Shown here piece by piece: positions 9,238 through 22,100 of a stretch of DNA of 33,790 nucleotides. Positions within the stretch are counted from its first letter, which is position 1; every line of letters starts with the position of its first letter. Where the stretch lies: the NCBI GenBank assembly GCA_946803715.1, contig CAMPET010000008.1:380900-414689 (forward strand). The letters are read 5' to 3'. The position numbers and the translations under genes are program-made. The stretch is from Beroe ovata. Lineage: Eukaryota > Ctenophora > Nuda > Beroida > Beroidae. Under the pieces are notes generated by a model that did no database searches, was not told the origin of the DNA, and saw nothing but the letters and a program-made list of their open reading frames with translations.

Positions 9238-12200
9238 ATGAACGAGGGCCATGAATTCCATGAGTATCATGAGTATGGAACAGTGAACTCTGAGGTAAGA
9301 TCAAGAACAAAGATTACAGAGGCTACAAAAATCAACACTTGAAAATGAAAAAAGTTCCTACTATAGTACAGTAAGGAAGACATGACTGAAAATGAATAGC
9401 GACTCCTTGATGAGATCTTAAATATCTCATGACATGTTTTGTTCTGTGAATCTTGTACAGCTTCCATTTGACCGCTAACACCACTCCATATGTTGTAGCT
9501 CTATGACTTCAGGAATAACCAGTTTAGCACATAACAGGGAAACATTTCAGCAGGCAAATCTGCTAGAGGTTAAAATTAGCACCAACAGCAACAATCCAAG
9601 CAAATGATTCCAAGCATTCCAAATATGAAGATTATGCAACTGTTATCTGCAAACAATACGATGAATTTACTTGGACTGCATCAATTATTAACTCTTCCTA
9701 TGTCGATAACCAAGCCATCAAGCAATTAGCACAAATTTGCAAAGCACAATAGAATCAAATTAATGCACAGCACTGTGAAAAGTTTATATGACTGATTTGA
9801 TCAATGAATAAGGGCCGAACCGCGAAAGTAAGGAAGCCATTCAAGTAACCATTCAAAGTAAACATAGCACTGCATATGGATGTAAGCAACAACAGCATCA
9901 TATTTCGATGATATTTACAACAAGAAGCAGTCAAATCATAATCAGCTTTTCTGAGCTAACATGCTCCTAATTGTCAACATAGCAGGAAGAGCACTAATCA
10001 CGGCACGAACCATATGTCAGTAATCAGTATCTACTGAAAGCTAAAATATTTCAATTCAGGTGTTGGCATTGGAAGAGAAACCTGATATAGAGCTACCATG
10101 GTTTCAATGCCACAGAGGTTATACACCAGATCCAGCAGAAACCAATGATGAGGACACCTGTTTGGAGGTAAGTGGTACTATAACTGCAATGAACCAAATG
10201 TTTATCAGTAGGCAATTAAATTTATGATATGTCTTATGCAAAGTCTTTCTGCAGAATAGAGCAATCGATGGCCCGGAGGACGATGAAAGATGTAAGACTA
10301 CTTGACCTTCATAAGACTTTTCTTTGAATAACTATCACCACACCATGGATGTATAACATGTTTGATTTATCCAGCTGGAAATTACAAGATAGAAGTACAC
10401 ACTGGTGACAAGCCTGGAGCTGACACCAATGCTAACTGCTTCATTGATATCTATGGGAAGCTCGGGAATACTGGTGAAAGGCAGCTGGTGAAGAGTGAGA
10501 ATATGGAACAGTTTCGTCGGAATCAGGTAATGTCTCATCATACCTCAATGAAAGTAAGAGACCTTTCTCAAAGCAAGTTATCAAAGGAACTGGAGACTAT
10601 ATAGGTACTTCTAGGTTTTCTAGCTACAGCCGCATGAATGATTAAGTTATTTTTAACAGGTCGACACATTCATTATAAGAAGCTTGTTTCTGGGAAGCCT
10701 ATACAAGATAGTAATAAGACATGGTGATGCCATGAGTAGGACCAATGACTGGTTTGTGAGTTCGGTGGTTATCACTGATCCTCGTCAGGTGAGCAGGGTT
10801 CACTGATCAAGTGCAACCCGACATCGAATTTCTCTAACTCAATCAACAAAATTCAATGTTATATTTTGGCTAGGCTTCGATTTCGGAGTATACTGCAAAT
10901 ACTTTTGAAACATTGGTATTTGCAGAACACCACAGTTTTCCACTGCGAGAAATGGTTTTCTATGACAAGGGAGATCAACACAAAAATTCAAACATTTTAT
11001 CGGGAAGGAAAATCTCTTGAAGAGACTGAAGGTATGTGTCAACACTCATTCATTCTACTAGAGCTCATTGCACAAGTATTTCTAAGACCAAGTTTCCAAT
11101 GCCCATCTAGGCGACTTCATCAGCATACTCCATAATTGCTGTGGCAGGTGACAGCTTAACTCTCTTGGCGATGAATTGCCTTATCATGATTATTGAGCTC
11201 CAATGATCTTTATAATAACTCTTCTAGATGAGACATATACGGTGAAAGTGAAAACACTTGAAAGTCGTGGTCTGAGTGCGGTAAGCAAGTTCTTCATAGA
11301 AATCTTCGGGTTATGGGGAAATACTGGAGAGAAAGAACTTTGCCACCAAAGTGACAACGCCGCCAAGTTCCAAAGTAACCAGGTTATTTATTTATAGGAT
11401 TCATTGCCCAGGCTTTCATGGAAGCCAAAAAATTTCGAATGCAGCCACTTTACATTTCTGATGATTGATGAATTAATGTACCAACTGATCAGGTTGACAC
11501 TTTTACTGTGAATAGTATCAGCCTCGGTGATCTTGAAAAAGTTAAACTGCGGTGTACTGACTTTGACTCTACATCTCACTGGAACATTGATTCAGTGACC
11601 ATCATTGATTCAAATGAGGTAGCATAAACCTGGCACGTGACATATTTCAACCGACTTGAAACTTTTACATGAAAATCATAGCTCTGTACTTCATATTGTC
11701 TTTTCAGCTTGAGACAGTATTTCGGTATGCAAATGAAACCACAATGGGAGAAAAGGGCAATCCAGAACAGGTCTTATTAAGTGATTTTGGGAACATAGGT
11801 GACAAAAATGAAATCGATGAGGAAGGTCGGTTCATATTCCCCATATTTATTCGATGTAGATATCCATGATATACATTTTGGACAACTTCCTCTAATTCTA
11901 CAACATGTCTCAAAGATCATCACACTCAGGGAAATCTTATGAAATAAGACTAAAAACTCTGGATAACTTTGGAGCCAGTGAAAATGCATTCTGCTATATT
12001 GAGATCATTGGAAGTGAGAAAAGGAGTGGTAAAATAAAACTTGATGGGGGTGAAAATGTCAACAGCTTCCAATCAAACCAGGCATGTATTGATATGCTTG
12101 AAGTCACAAATCTGGTGAAATTGATTGCAACACTTCCTATACTAGCCAACTATTCACCAATCACCAGCAACTGCACACGTGAAATGAATTTTTTTTATTG

Positions 12201-15200
12201 TTTTTACCATCAATACAACGATGCTGCTCAGCATGAAAACATGATCTTAAGATTATTCATTTTCTATGCGATATAACTCGGACAAAGAAATTTAGTTTCA
12301 TCTACCGAAAATCTGTGTAGGTAGACATATTCACGATTACAACAGTGGACATTGGAGAAGTTTTGAAAATCATACTCTACAAAGAAGACTACAGTATGAT
12401 CACTGATTGGCATATTTACTCTATAACAATCATTGACACCATAACCAGAGTAAGAAACTGCCTTTCCACATACTCTTGTCTTTTCACTTAACAATATTGA
12501 CGCCGCCTAGAAGATGGGGTCTTGATGCAGCATAATAAAACATGTACCCACAGGTTGAAACCGAGTTTATATGCAGACGTTGGTTTTCAACAGTATCTGA
12601 GTCCATGAGAGTGAAACGAGCCATTTACTACAACAAAACGTCAGGTATTCATAGAGACCAGGAATAACATTAACTTCTGTCAGTTAGAAAAGATTAATCG
12701 CTGCTGGGTGCATTGAACTGTATATCCTTGACAGATGAAGTGTACAGAATTCAAATCTACATGAAAGATGGACAAAGCATAAGCTCTAGTGGTACAAAAT
12801 ATTTCATGAATATCCATGGAAACAATGGAGAAAGTGGAGAACATCAGTTGCATAATCCAATAAAACTGGATTCAATCTCATCTAGTCAAGTAAGATTTGA
12901 TCGTGTGCTTTCTCATACGTGTGATTCATAAACAACTAACTATTTCGTGATAACTATCATAGTTCATACAAAACCCAGGTTGAAGAGTTCAAAATCAACA
13001 CCAATTATATCGGTGAAATACATGAGGTATCACTCCATTCTGAAGAGACCAGTTCGGACTCAACAGCCAAACATATCGATTACTTGACCATTATTGATTC
13101 AAGAAATGTGAGTAATCAGCGATCAGACTTTAGGCATTGCATTCGTGTCACCTATAATCTTGTCGATAAGATTATAATCTTGTCGATGAACAAGATGTTA
13201 CTTTGCAATTGTCTTATCAGCAAAGTGTGAAGTTTATTGGTAATCCTCATCTGAGTAATGGAGAAAAGAGAAGTAAACGGACTGTTTTCCAGAGAAAATC
13301 GGCTATTATTTCAAAACATGGTAAGATTCCCTAAAACGGTTTTATACATGAAATCTTTCATTGGATAGGAGAAATCATGTTATAGGAAGCCCACTAAAAT
13401 GTTCATTCCAGATAACATAACCCCATCCGGAAGCCATATCCAATCAGAAGAAAAAAATTCCTCATTGATAAAGTAAGTTCCGTGGAATCATGCCAGGAAT
13501 GAGAAGACGACTGAGAAGTGTCATCAGCAATAAACCCCTTAATATCACAGGTACTTGATGGCTTTCGAAACTGGGCCCAGATCAGACATGGGAACGAATG
13601 CACCAGTATTCATAGTACTGAAGGGTGTGAACGGAAACTCAAAACAGTTACAGATTAACTATCCCGGGAGTCAGAGCAGATTTGTGCCGGGAAAGATGCA
13701 GGAATTCCAGACCACTCACGCAGATCTGGGAGATTTAACTGGAATATCTGTGAGTGCAGTAGTACCCTGGAATAATCATGCACTCCGTTCTGCACATATT
13801 TGATGCTATCACATAAGAGCTTATTCTGTGTTGACAATCCTCCCTAATTTCAGGTGGGTCATGGCGGTAATGATCCAGAAGATGGGTGGTTCATCAAGAC
13901 AGTTATTATAACTGTTCCCTCCGCAAGGACTCAGTACTATTTCACATGTCGGCGATGGCTTGCTAGGGACAGAGGGGACTGCAGATTGGCAGTAGACTTA
14001 ACACCAACAAATGTGAATAAGCAGGTATTGCATGCTCTATGAGGCAGGATGCTACATGGTAGCCTGGTTTCCAACAGCAATGAATGTACGATGACGATAC
14101 TTGAAGAGTGATTGAAGCACTGGTGTTGATTAGAGTAAAAATGAGTCCATGTCAAGAGATCAAATTGATTGCAAACTCCCATAGTCCTATCATCGAGAAT
14201 TCACTTTCATCATGCCCACATTCCATGTGAGAGTACCTATCTATGATGCTTCACGTTCTCAGATTGCTGCATTACCAAGAATTGCGTCGGCTGATAACAA
14301 AGTAGGACACGTGTATCCACTCCAAAAGCCCAAATTCAAAACGGTGAGAAAAGTCACGGTTTCGGTTAAATTGAGATTACATTCAAGTGGTTATCACTTA
14401 CATAATATCCTTTTTTCTATGGAAAACCTAAATGCTGATTTCTAAGACCCAGGACGAAGAAATCAAAATGGATATACAACAAGATGGGGCTCTAGAAAGG
14501 ATGATTTCGGTAAAGTCTTCCAAATTGTACTCATGAAACGAGTGATTGCTGAAGCATATAGGTAGATATCTAAGCTTAGTTACACTGGACTTATTATTCT
14601 CAACAGATGAGTTCAGTACAACGGAAGCGGAGTGGTAAAGAAGATTTTTCATACCGTAGAAGCATCTCAAACATGTGGAAGCTTAACTTGGTAAGTCAGC
14701 TTATGAGGAGTTCTAGTTACTGATTGATTTAAACCAGAAAACCCTAACACATTCACAATTTTGACATCGATTCTTTCAGTTTAAAAGAAAATCAGCTCCT
14801 AACAAAGCAGAGTTTGTTCACACTCCTCTACCACCTAAAGAGGGGAAGGCACGTGGCAAAGGACCTGGATACACACAAAGTCTCTACAGCAGGAGGAAAC
14901 CATCTGCCAATCCTATTCACAATATCCATGCTCCAGATCAACTGCGCAAAGCCAGAGATATGGAACTTTTTGTTACTCAGGTAGCTACCAAGATATCAGT
15001 GATTCCTTTCTTTCGGATTAGTTCCTCAGTCTTCACTGCACAAGAAACTCAATACAAGAAAATATAGAACTCCTGTTTTAATTGTCAACATTTCTTCAAG
15101 TTGTGTAATTGCAATTTTACAGGCCACTGATCCAGAACCCATTGCAGAAAACAAGGCAGTTCTTCCAGCAATCGCAAAACAGTTTATTGAAAAGGTAACG

Positions 15201-18200
15201 CTTATACTGAACTCATAAAGTCATAATAATTACTGGCTCTGTTCATATGATGAACAGATACATATTAGAATAGATAGATAAAGTATACCGAACAGCTGTC
15301 CTTACAATAACTTCAAAAATTAGTTCCCTCAGAACGAGCTGGTACTAACTGAGACAGGGGAACTAGCGTATGTAAGTGTTGACTATGCAAGAATTTTTGA
15401 AAGAAATTTCTGATTCGGGAAGGAACAAAACTTGCATGATATTCATAATATATATATTTTCTGACGATCACAGAATATATCTTCTCGAGATTGAATCATC
15501 CTATATATAGTCCTAATAATAGTCTCTTCCACCCCGGCAGGAGCTTAGTGAAGAAGACAGCATGCTTTTGAAGAATTGTGGGAACCACAAGTACATAAGG
15601 AGGTCCAAAACAGATCACAATGTACTCAGTAAGTAAAATTAGGTGAACAATGCACATCAACTAGGTAAGGTACCTAGGTAGTGTCTTGGCATACTACACA
15701 TTTTTATAAGTAGTGCAACTTATATTGAACTGAATAACTGTCCGTCACGCTCAGATCTGCTCAATAATACAGAGATGACAGAGTTTGGTAGCATTATCCG
15801 AAGATCTGATACAATATGTTTGCCGGCAGCTATGATAAATGAAGTTCCCCATGAGAAAGTTGACAAATTTAATGAATATGTGAGTAAATGTGCATTGATT
15901 ACTTGAGCCTCTTTACAATTCATTTGGTTAATACTGAATACCTACTATCTCTGTCCCTCTCAGCTGAACTACAGAAAGCTTTGTTTACTTGAGAAGAGCG
16001 GAGAAACTGAAGTCGTTTCTCCATATAAGACATTCATCATGTCAGCTCAGGATGTCAAACAGGTCGGTCAGAAAGGATGTTGAGAAGGTCTACCATTATT
16101 ACATTATGATCATAATATTATCATCTCATGGTAAATGCATCATAAATAGGACAGTAAACTCCAGGCACCTAAATCTGAGTGCATTTTGGCCACTCCACCA
16201 AGAACTCCTGAAAAAGATGTTGCTGTTTGCACACCAATGCAATACCAGTTTGAAGAAAAGGTCATTGGCGCTACTGTTACGTCGAAAACAGAATCTCAAG
16301 CAGTTACACAAGTGTCCAAGCAGTTTACGCAGACTTTTTCTCCTGTATCAGAGGATGCTGAAGACAAACCTCCTGATGATGAAGTACATGATGCCTCTAT
16401 AGTGAAGGAAACCAGCGATATATCAAACACCCGAAAGAAAAGCATTGTCCAGGTATGCTTCTCTCTGTTTATCATTGGAAACTACCTATGATAATTGGTA
16501 TTTTAGAGGGGCACTAGTACACAGTAAAGTCTTTTTTGTAGCAGCTATTTTAGCACCTCATGGTTTCACACTATACATGAAGGTAGGTATGTAGAGAAGG
16601 AACAAAAACATAGCATGTTAGGGGGTTTCAGTACTTTTATCAGGAAAATGACGATGATAATGACGATGACATTAGCCTCCGAGACTCTGAATCATATTCC
16701 CTGACTCCAGATTCTATGAAAAGTGTAGGTCAAGCACAGATGAGTTTTATAGCAACTACTGTTGGAAGGAAGTATTATTGGAGTAATAACGAAGTTGGCT
16801 GTGACAGTGGAGCACTGCATTAATAAATCTTTCTTATTAATTCATTCATGACGGTTAGATATCGTCGTTAGTATAAAACCCCTTCAGATGACCCAAAAGG
16901 ATGAACTGATTCCGTCAAGTGTACCTTCACCTATACAATCCCGATTGAATCTATCCAGAAAAGTCTCCCAAGGATTACCAATTGATTCAAACACTCAGCC
17001 ACAATCACCTCTCTCAGTATCATCTGAAAATGGAAACAACACACCTCCTTATCGCATAAAGGAAAACATGATCATGTTTACATCTTTGCCTGAGAAGGAT
17101 GCCACAGAAGCAACAGTATGTCACCGACTATTTGCACTTTGTATCCACTTCAATTGAATGATGTTACGCAGTGAATAATGGCAATCAACTACCAAAGCCC
17201 TGCAATATAGCGTATTATGTGAAATAGGTCACAGCCCAAATCTATCATAATTTCAATCATCATTTGAATAAGCAAAAACTCCAAATTTTCTCACTGCCTT
17301 AAACGCCATGTTTCAGGAGTCAAGAACACCCTTAACGAGGCCTGCTGAAACACTTGATCACACTGCTTCCCCAAAACCAATAGAGATTCAAACCGAAAGC
17401 GATCATAATGATAGTAACCTCTCGTCCCCAATAAACTTATCATATCCAAGATCTCGGAATATGTCCCCGATAGCAACGGTTTACCTCCAAGTTCCATCAG
17501 AAACAGATTCCCAATCCCAGCTGTCAGACAGCTGTTTATCACCAAATACTATTGAAAGTCTTGACATCAAAACAGTAGGTTGCCATTTAGCATGAGAATA
17601 TTATAGCAAAATGCAATCCGTTATTAAAGACATGCATGAAAAAGCATCTTTGGATAACAATGTGATCAATTGAAACTTGAAGAGTCCCATAAGCATTAAT
17701 AAGCAGAATAGCACACCAGGTACTTGAGTAGATGATCATGATTAAGATAGGTGTTGCAATATGCCAGATGCCTACTTAAACTTACACTAATCCTAGATTC
17801 CTAGGGTAAATGTTATTTGATATCAGCAGCTTGATACCATGTTGCACAATGTACGTATGTCATGTGCACTCATGAATGCAACTTTAAACCTTGTGAACTA
17901 TTGTATATTTTTAGGCTACAATTAGCATGGTATATAAGCATGGTACAGCAGATAAAATAAAGCAGGAACAACGGTGTAGGTATAAACATATATGGAGGAT
18001 ACCCTTCATCATGTTATTTCAATTTTCTTGCATGCTGCATGGACTCCATGCCATGGAGTAATGGAATGTTTGCATGAAACAACGACCTCCTACGAAGGTG
18101 CTCAACTGCATGATTAAAACTCATAAAGGAACTATAACTATTTTGCTATCATTTATTACACATGACTATTCTAAATTTCAGGATAAAATGTCGCAGAACC

Positions 18201-21200
18201 AAATGCTCTGTAATAGCACTGATGTAGCCACTGAAAAATCGCCTGTAATTGATGATGAGCCATATAGCAATCTGAATTCATTGAAAGACCATCATTCAAG
18301 TCTCCTTGGCCCAGTATTTATCCATCATGTTCCAAACATTGGCGGAATTATAGAGTCGGAGACTGCAGTGAATTATAACTGTAGGAGCAGTTGTCCTCCA
18401 ACAATGGGGGAGCAATACAAAACAAGGAACTTCAATCAAGAATATAGTTGGAGGTGTTTAAGCATGATGGATCGATTGAATACTCAAGATGAGGACAGCT
18501 TTGTAGAAAATGATGCTTATTCAAGATGGTCCACTGTAGATCTAGATCAAATTGATCAAATGCTAGATTTCAGTGTCACTCCAACAGAACCAGATATGGG
18601 AACAGCGAGCAGCAACAGCAATGAATCATCCCAATTCCAACAGGAGAATGGCGATACAAAAGATTATCATAGCCGATCAAGTAGCCGTATTAGGTCAACT
18701 GCAGAAATCTCATCCCATATCGTTGATATCAATTTGTTTCGCAAGACAAAAGGAGTTGCATCAAATTGTTCAGCAGTCCATGATGGCACAAAAGTAGAAG
18801 CAGCCAAGTTGGCATCTAGATCTTCTAGTCCATCATTTATTGGAACCAAACAAGACACGCTGATCAAAAGCAAAGAAATCTCCAGAATGAGTCCTAGCAG
18901 TGGATACTTCGCAAATATCCGAAAACATCTCATGGTAGTTATTTGGTAGTTATTACTGCATGAAAAGACGTGCATGAATCAGAATGCATGGAATAGCTTA
19001 AATTTCAAATGCCATTACAATCCTTCAAAAGCACACTTGAATGCATGATGAGTCTTGAAAAGATTATAGGTCAAATGTCCTGAATTGATTTCATACTGTG
19101 GGACTACATCTCAAAACCATACAATTACAACCTATGATTCAAGTAACACGTACCTACCTAAGTTCAATCTGTATCACACCATGCGCGCATGCAGGCTTTT
19201 CTCTCATTATCTTGGAGCTAATATCTTAATATAGTCATAGTGTCCAGCTATGGTTTTGGCGCTAGTTGGCGACATATATGGCTTCCCTGTCGCGAAATGG
19301 CGGACTGTGGCAAATTAACGGGTCTTGATATTGGCATATTCACATGTTCTTGTCATCAAAAATTTAATGTAGTAACTTTGAACAGTTGTTACCAATACAT
19401 ATATTTTTCAGCACAGTTTCAAAGCACACAGTACACTGTTACCTATGATAATGCAGTGGTTGATTCGAGTAGGTAGGTACATGATATCTGACATCAATTT
19501 TTTAGAGACGAAGACGAGCGAGGAAACTCAAGCTTGACAAAAACTCACCCTACATCAATTATGACGTTGACAAAGATGTCGCAATACAGGTAAAATGTCC
19601 CAGAAGTTCTCTCAAAATAATTACCAGGGTAACCAAATTCGTTTATGAATCTGTTTACGGTTCACAGGCTGTAATAAATGATATAGAAACAACAACGGAG
19701 GATACATCACGCATTAAGGAGTTTAAGCTGTACAAGAAAAGACAGCTGAAAATGACACAAAAGCGTAAACCAGATGAACTCAATGATCTTGATACACGGA
19801 GAACTGTTGTAGTCGAGAAAGTTTACCTTGGAGACAGAGTTGATGTAAGATGAGTGTATAAAAATAATGATGTTCAACAATGAATCATTTGCTATTATAA
19901 ACATCTGCTTTCATGAAAATTCCACTCTGATCATTGTTTCAAAAAACATATGAACTGATTGTTTCAAGGCAAAGGACTATGTGTATTCGCCCATTCCTGG
20001 CTGTATTTCAAGTGAAACCCTGACAAGCTCGTCTGGAGAAGAAAATGAACTAGACCCAGAGAAGGACAAAGGACTCATCAAGTGAGATGCCTACCAACCT
20101 AAATACATGGCCTATGAGCTTTCCAAGAAAATTACTTTTGGCCCCTAAAACCAATAAATCTAAGTTAAAAATTCATGAATTCTTTCACAATTTCAGCGTG
20201 TTACAAAAGATAAGCACCTTGACTAATGCGAATGTTGGCGAACTGAAAAGCTACAAAACACCACCATCAGAAGTTTATTCGGTGAGTTTTTACTTTTAGT
20301 TGTTTATCAGCTACGTAGGTAGGTACTAACCAATAATTTGGGCACAGTAACCGGTAGGTGTACCCCTTCTGATCTCAATATATCGAAGAGCTTAAAGTCG
20401 ATTATCTAGCTATCAGCTGATCTAAAACGAAGAAGAACCTCTAACAACAGTCTCAAGAGAAGTGGGTCTGTGCAATCGTTCAAGGCGACCATTGCTGAAG
20501 TGAAAAGCTATGATATGCCTCCAAAGGAAATAAGGGATGTGAGTCCTTATAAATCTGTCTACAGAATATGCCATGGAACTGGTCTCTTGTGGCCATGACC
20601 CTTCTCTAAATGCTGCTCACTCTACTTGATGTCATTTCTTCCTGAATAATACGAAACTCAATTGCGAAGTTTCAAGAAGCTCACTCAAAAACCCTTTGAG
20701 TGAGAAGTTATACTGCCTTACTACTCACGCTCTAGAGTGTCATTTTCTTTCAATGACTAATTTCCGTACCTATCAATATTATTTTATCATATCTTCCTGG
20801 ATGCTAATGTCAAATAATCTTCAATCTATTCAATCAATTCAGCAAGCAAATTAATTACAAATTTAACATTTAATGTATTCTTGTAGATACATGGGCAAAG
20901 TATGGTCCTCACAAAATTTATCTCCACAGGTTGTTAAATGCGTTTTCATGATTTTAGGGGAAGATTTGAGGAAGTTAGATTCGTGGCAAGAGGTTTGTCA
21001 GTCATATTACCATCGATGTCATCATTCAAAGAATGAGTCAAGGATATATCCTGGAATTATGCAAAAACCCGGGAATAATTTTCAGTGTGTGAAGTTATTG
21101 AGCAAGCTGGGTCGGAAGCATGTGAGGAACCGGGTTCTGAGAATGAGGAAAAGTAAGATAACACCTATCATCAAGAAGAGGGCGGAAAAGATATTAGCAG

Positions 21201-21782
21201 ATTGGACATCTTTCGATGTAATGTTGAATATTACATTTCAGAAATTATCATTTGACAAGACGTCATGGCAGTCACAATTATGCCTACCTATTGTTTTTCC
21301 TATGATGAAAACTCCTTCAGGTGGCTCGACGAAGCAGAGTCTGTGTTGTCTTTTTCATTTGGTGCAAGGAGATTTGTGACCTCAATTTGAGACCACAGGA
21401 TAACCCACTGTTGCCATCTGTGGTTGCAAGGTTTAAACAGAGCCGACGTTCCTTGGTAACAGCTCAGAGACTTGATGACTATTCGGACCGAGCAGATACA
21501 TTGAGGAGTCAAAGTAAGCAAAGCCTTCTGAGAAGCAGGCCGAGCAAAGTTGATCTGATACGTGAAATCAACAGCTCAGTGGATGTTTTTGAGGGTGTCA
21601 GTAGAACTGAACTTCTCAAAACATACAGCAGATCTGATGCCGAGTTCAAAAGCACAAGCACATTCATGACATCAATCATGAAAAGCAGTACTAGTGATGT
21701 TGATTTTTTTGAAAGCAAGAGCATTTCAAGCACTAGTGAAACAGATGGTGGAATGGACTCTTCAGAGCAAGGTCTGTTGTAA
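9238..21782 (+). CDS. Large multi-PLAT (LH2) domain protein, LOXHD1-like N-terminal half with a novel Ser-rich tail
   Basis: Reconstructed from 38 exons totalling 5,916 nt, which closes in frame at the TAA at 21780-21782 (about 1,971 residues). N-terminal exons are 9238-9294, 10060-10167 and 10255-10291; they give an acidic leader of 67 residues. Five PLAT-type units follow (residues about 68-716) and then a tail of about 1,255 residues; each has its own entry. PLAT domains are beta-sandwiches that bind lipids or proteins, and tandem PLAT arrays of this kind occur in LOXHD1, which is needed in mechanosensory hair cells. I see no signal peptide, membrane helix or lipoxygenase catalytic domain, so a cytoplasmic scaffold at a membrane is the best inference. 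The ATG at 9238 is the first in frame after a possible acceptor (CATCAG, 9228-9230 region), so an earlier exon cannot be excluded. Confidence is high for the family and moderate for individual tail exons. Confidence 0.85.
10375..11031 (+). other. PLAT unit 1 (exons 4-6)
   Basis: Exons 10375-10526, 10660-10788 and 10926-11031 encode residues about 68-196. This is the best preserved unit: YKIEVHTGDKPGADTNANCF, IYGKLGNTGERQL, then VDTFIIRSLFLGSLYKIVIR, NDWFVSSVVITD and FHCEKWFS. These match the LOXHD1 PLAT order (TGD..GAGTDANV, GDTGER, VDTF, WFLDRV, FPCxRWLS). Introns fall in phases 1, 0, 0, 1. Confidence 0.9.
11228..11798 (+). other. PLAT unit 2 (exons 7-9), decayed third segment
   Basis: Exons 11228-11382, 11493-11618 and 11708-11798 give residues about 197-320. 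Segments 1 and 2 are clear (YTVKVKTLE, FGLWGNTGEKEL, VDTFTVNSISLGDLEKVKLR, WNIDSVTIID). The third segment (LETVFRYANETTMGEKGN) has lost the Cys-x-x-Trp signature. Confidence 0.85.
11930..12644 (+). other. PLAT unit 3 (exons 10-12), joined through a GC-AG intron
   Basis: Exons 11930-12081, 12321-12449 and 12554-12644 give residues about 321-444 (YEIRLKTLDNFGASENAFC, VDIFTITTVDIGEVLKIILY, WHIYSITIID, FICRRWFS). The first exon ends NQ|GCATGT, where the matching exons of units 1 and 2 end NQ|GT. Confidence 0.85.
12082..12320 (+). other. GC-AG intron between the first two exons of PLAT unit 3
   Basis: Donor CAG|GCATGT and acceptor CTGTGTAG|GTAGAC. Cutting here yields NSFQSNQ-VDIFT, exactly matching the junction NQ-VDTF in units 1 and 2. 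No GT donor nearby gives a similar join. Confidence 0.75.
12735..13320 (+). other. PLAT unit 4 (exons 13-15), decayed third segment
   Basis: Exons 12735-12889, 12979-13107 and 13221-13320 give residues about 445-572. Recognisable parts: YRIQIYMKDGQ, YFMNIHGNNGESGEHQL, VEEFKINTNYIGEIHEVSLH, IDYLTIID. The tryptophan of the WF motif and the C..RW motif are missing, and the third exon is replaced by a basic stretch (NGEKRSKRTVFQRKS). Confidence 0.8.
13412..14024 (+). other. PLAT unit 5 (exons 16-18), divergent
   Basis: Exons 13412-13472, 13551-13749 and 13854-14024 give residues about 573-716. A linker leads into YLMAFETGPRSDMGTNAPVF, LKGVNGNSKQLQ, MQEFQTTHADLGDLTGIS, then VGHGGNDPEDGWFIKTVIIT and FTCRRWLARDRGDC. 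The second and third segments are fused in one exon. Intron positions differ from units 1-4, so this unit probably descends from a different module. Confidence 0.85.
14263..21782 (+). other. Unrecognised C-terminal tail of the PLAT protein (exons 19-38)
   Basis: Exons: 14263-14343, 14453-14509, 14607-14690, 14780-14980, 15123-15194, 15541-15628, 15755-15879, 15964-16062, 16150-16452, 16644-16724, 16888-17115, 17317-17574, 18182-18934, 19506-19589, 19668-19844, 19969-20081, 20197-20281, 20410-20538, 20930-21217 and 21321-21782. All joins keep phase. The tail is rich in Ser, Thr, Asp and Lys and has TPP and SP sites. It contains an acidic patch (ENDDDNDDD, residue about 1087) and basic clusters (RRRRARKLKLDK; DLKRRRTSN), so it looks largely disordered and possibly phosphorylated. 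Exons 35 and 36 encode related segments. The exon at 20930-21217 could instead contain a 91-bp intron (GTTTGT to TTTTCAG, 20993-21083), since both readings stay in frame. No known domain was recognised. Confidence 0.7.
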
Positions 21783-22094
21783 TTCAGGTGTATTCTAATG
21801 ACGTAGATTCACAGGTTCCGATGATTAACTTTCAAACAAATGAAAAGATGCTAATAATAATGACAATATAATAGTGAGCCCAGCAACCGATAAGCATTTC
21901 CACAGAAATGATACTTTTGAATAAGTGAAAGACGGTGAACCTGGGAAAGGTGTAGTTCACGCATATAGGTCCCTGAAGCATCTCAATTTAGTTTTGGGTC
22001 TCATACATTCGACCATCAACCTTCATATTATTGATAAGCATTGGTTTGAGCTTTCATTGAAAGCAATTGAAAGCATTTTGTTTAGCATGATCAA

Positions 22095-22100
22095 AATAAA
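22095..22100 (+). terminator. Candidate polyadenylation signal of the PLAT gene
   Basis: AATAAA about 310 bp beyond the stop codon of the PLAT gene; the first canonical signal seen downstream. Confidence 0.4.

Noticed and set aside
14212-14262. Sixth PLAT start (TFHVRVPIYD) upstream of exon 19
   Set aside because: No acceptor in the right phase gives this start. The good acceptor GTTCTCAG at 14262 joins in phase and excludes it.
20887-20957. Extra exon 20887-20929 followed by a 28-bp intron in the PLAT gene
   Set aside because: A 28-bp intron is implausibly short. Using the strong acceptor CTCCACAG at 20929 gives a single in-phase exon from 20930.
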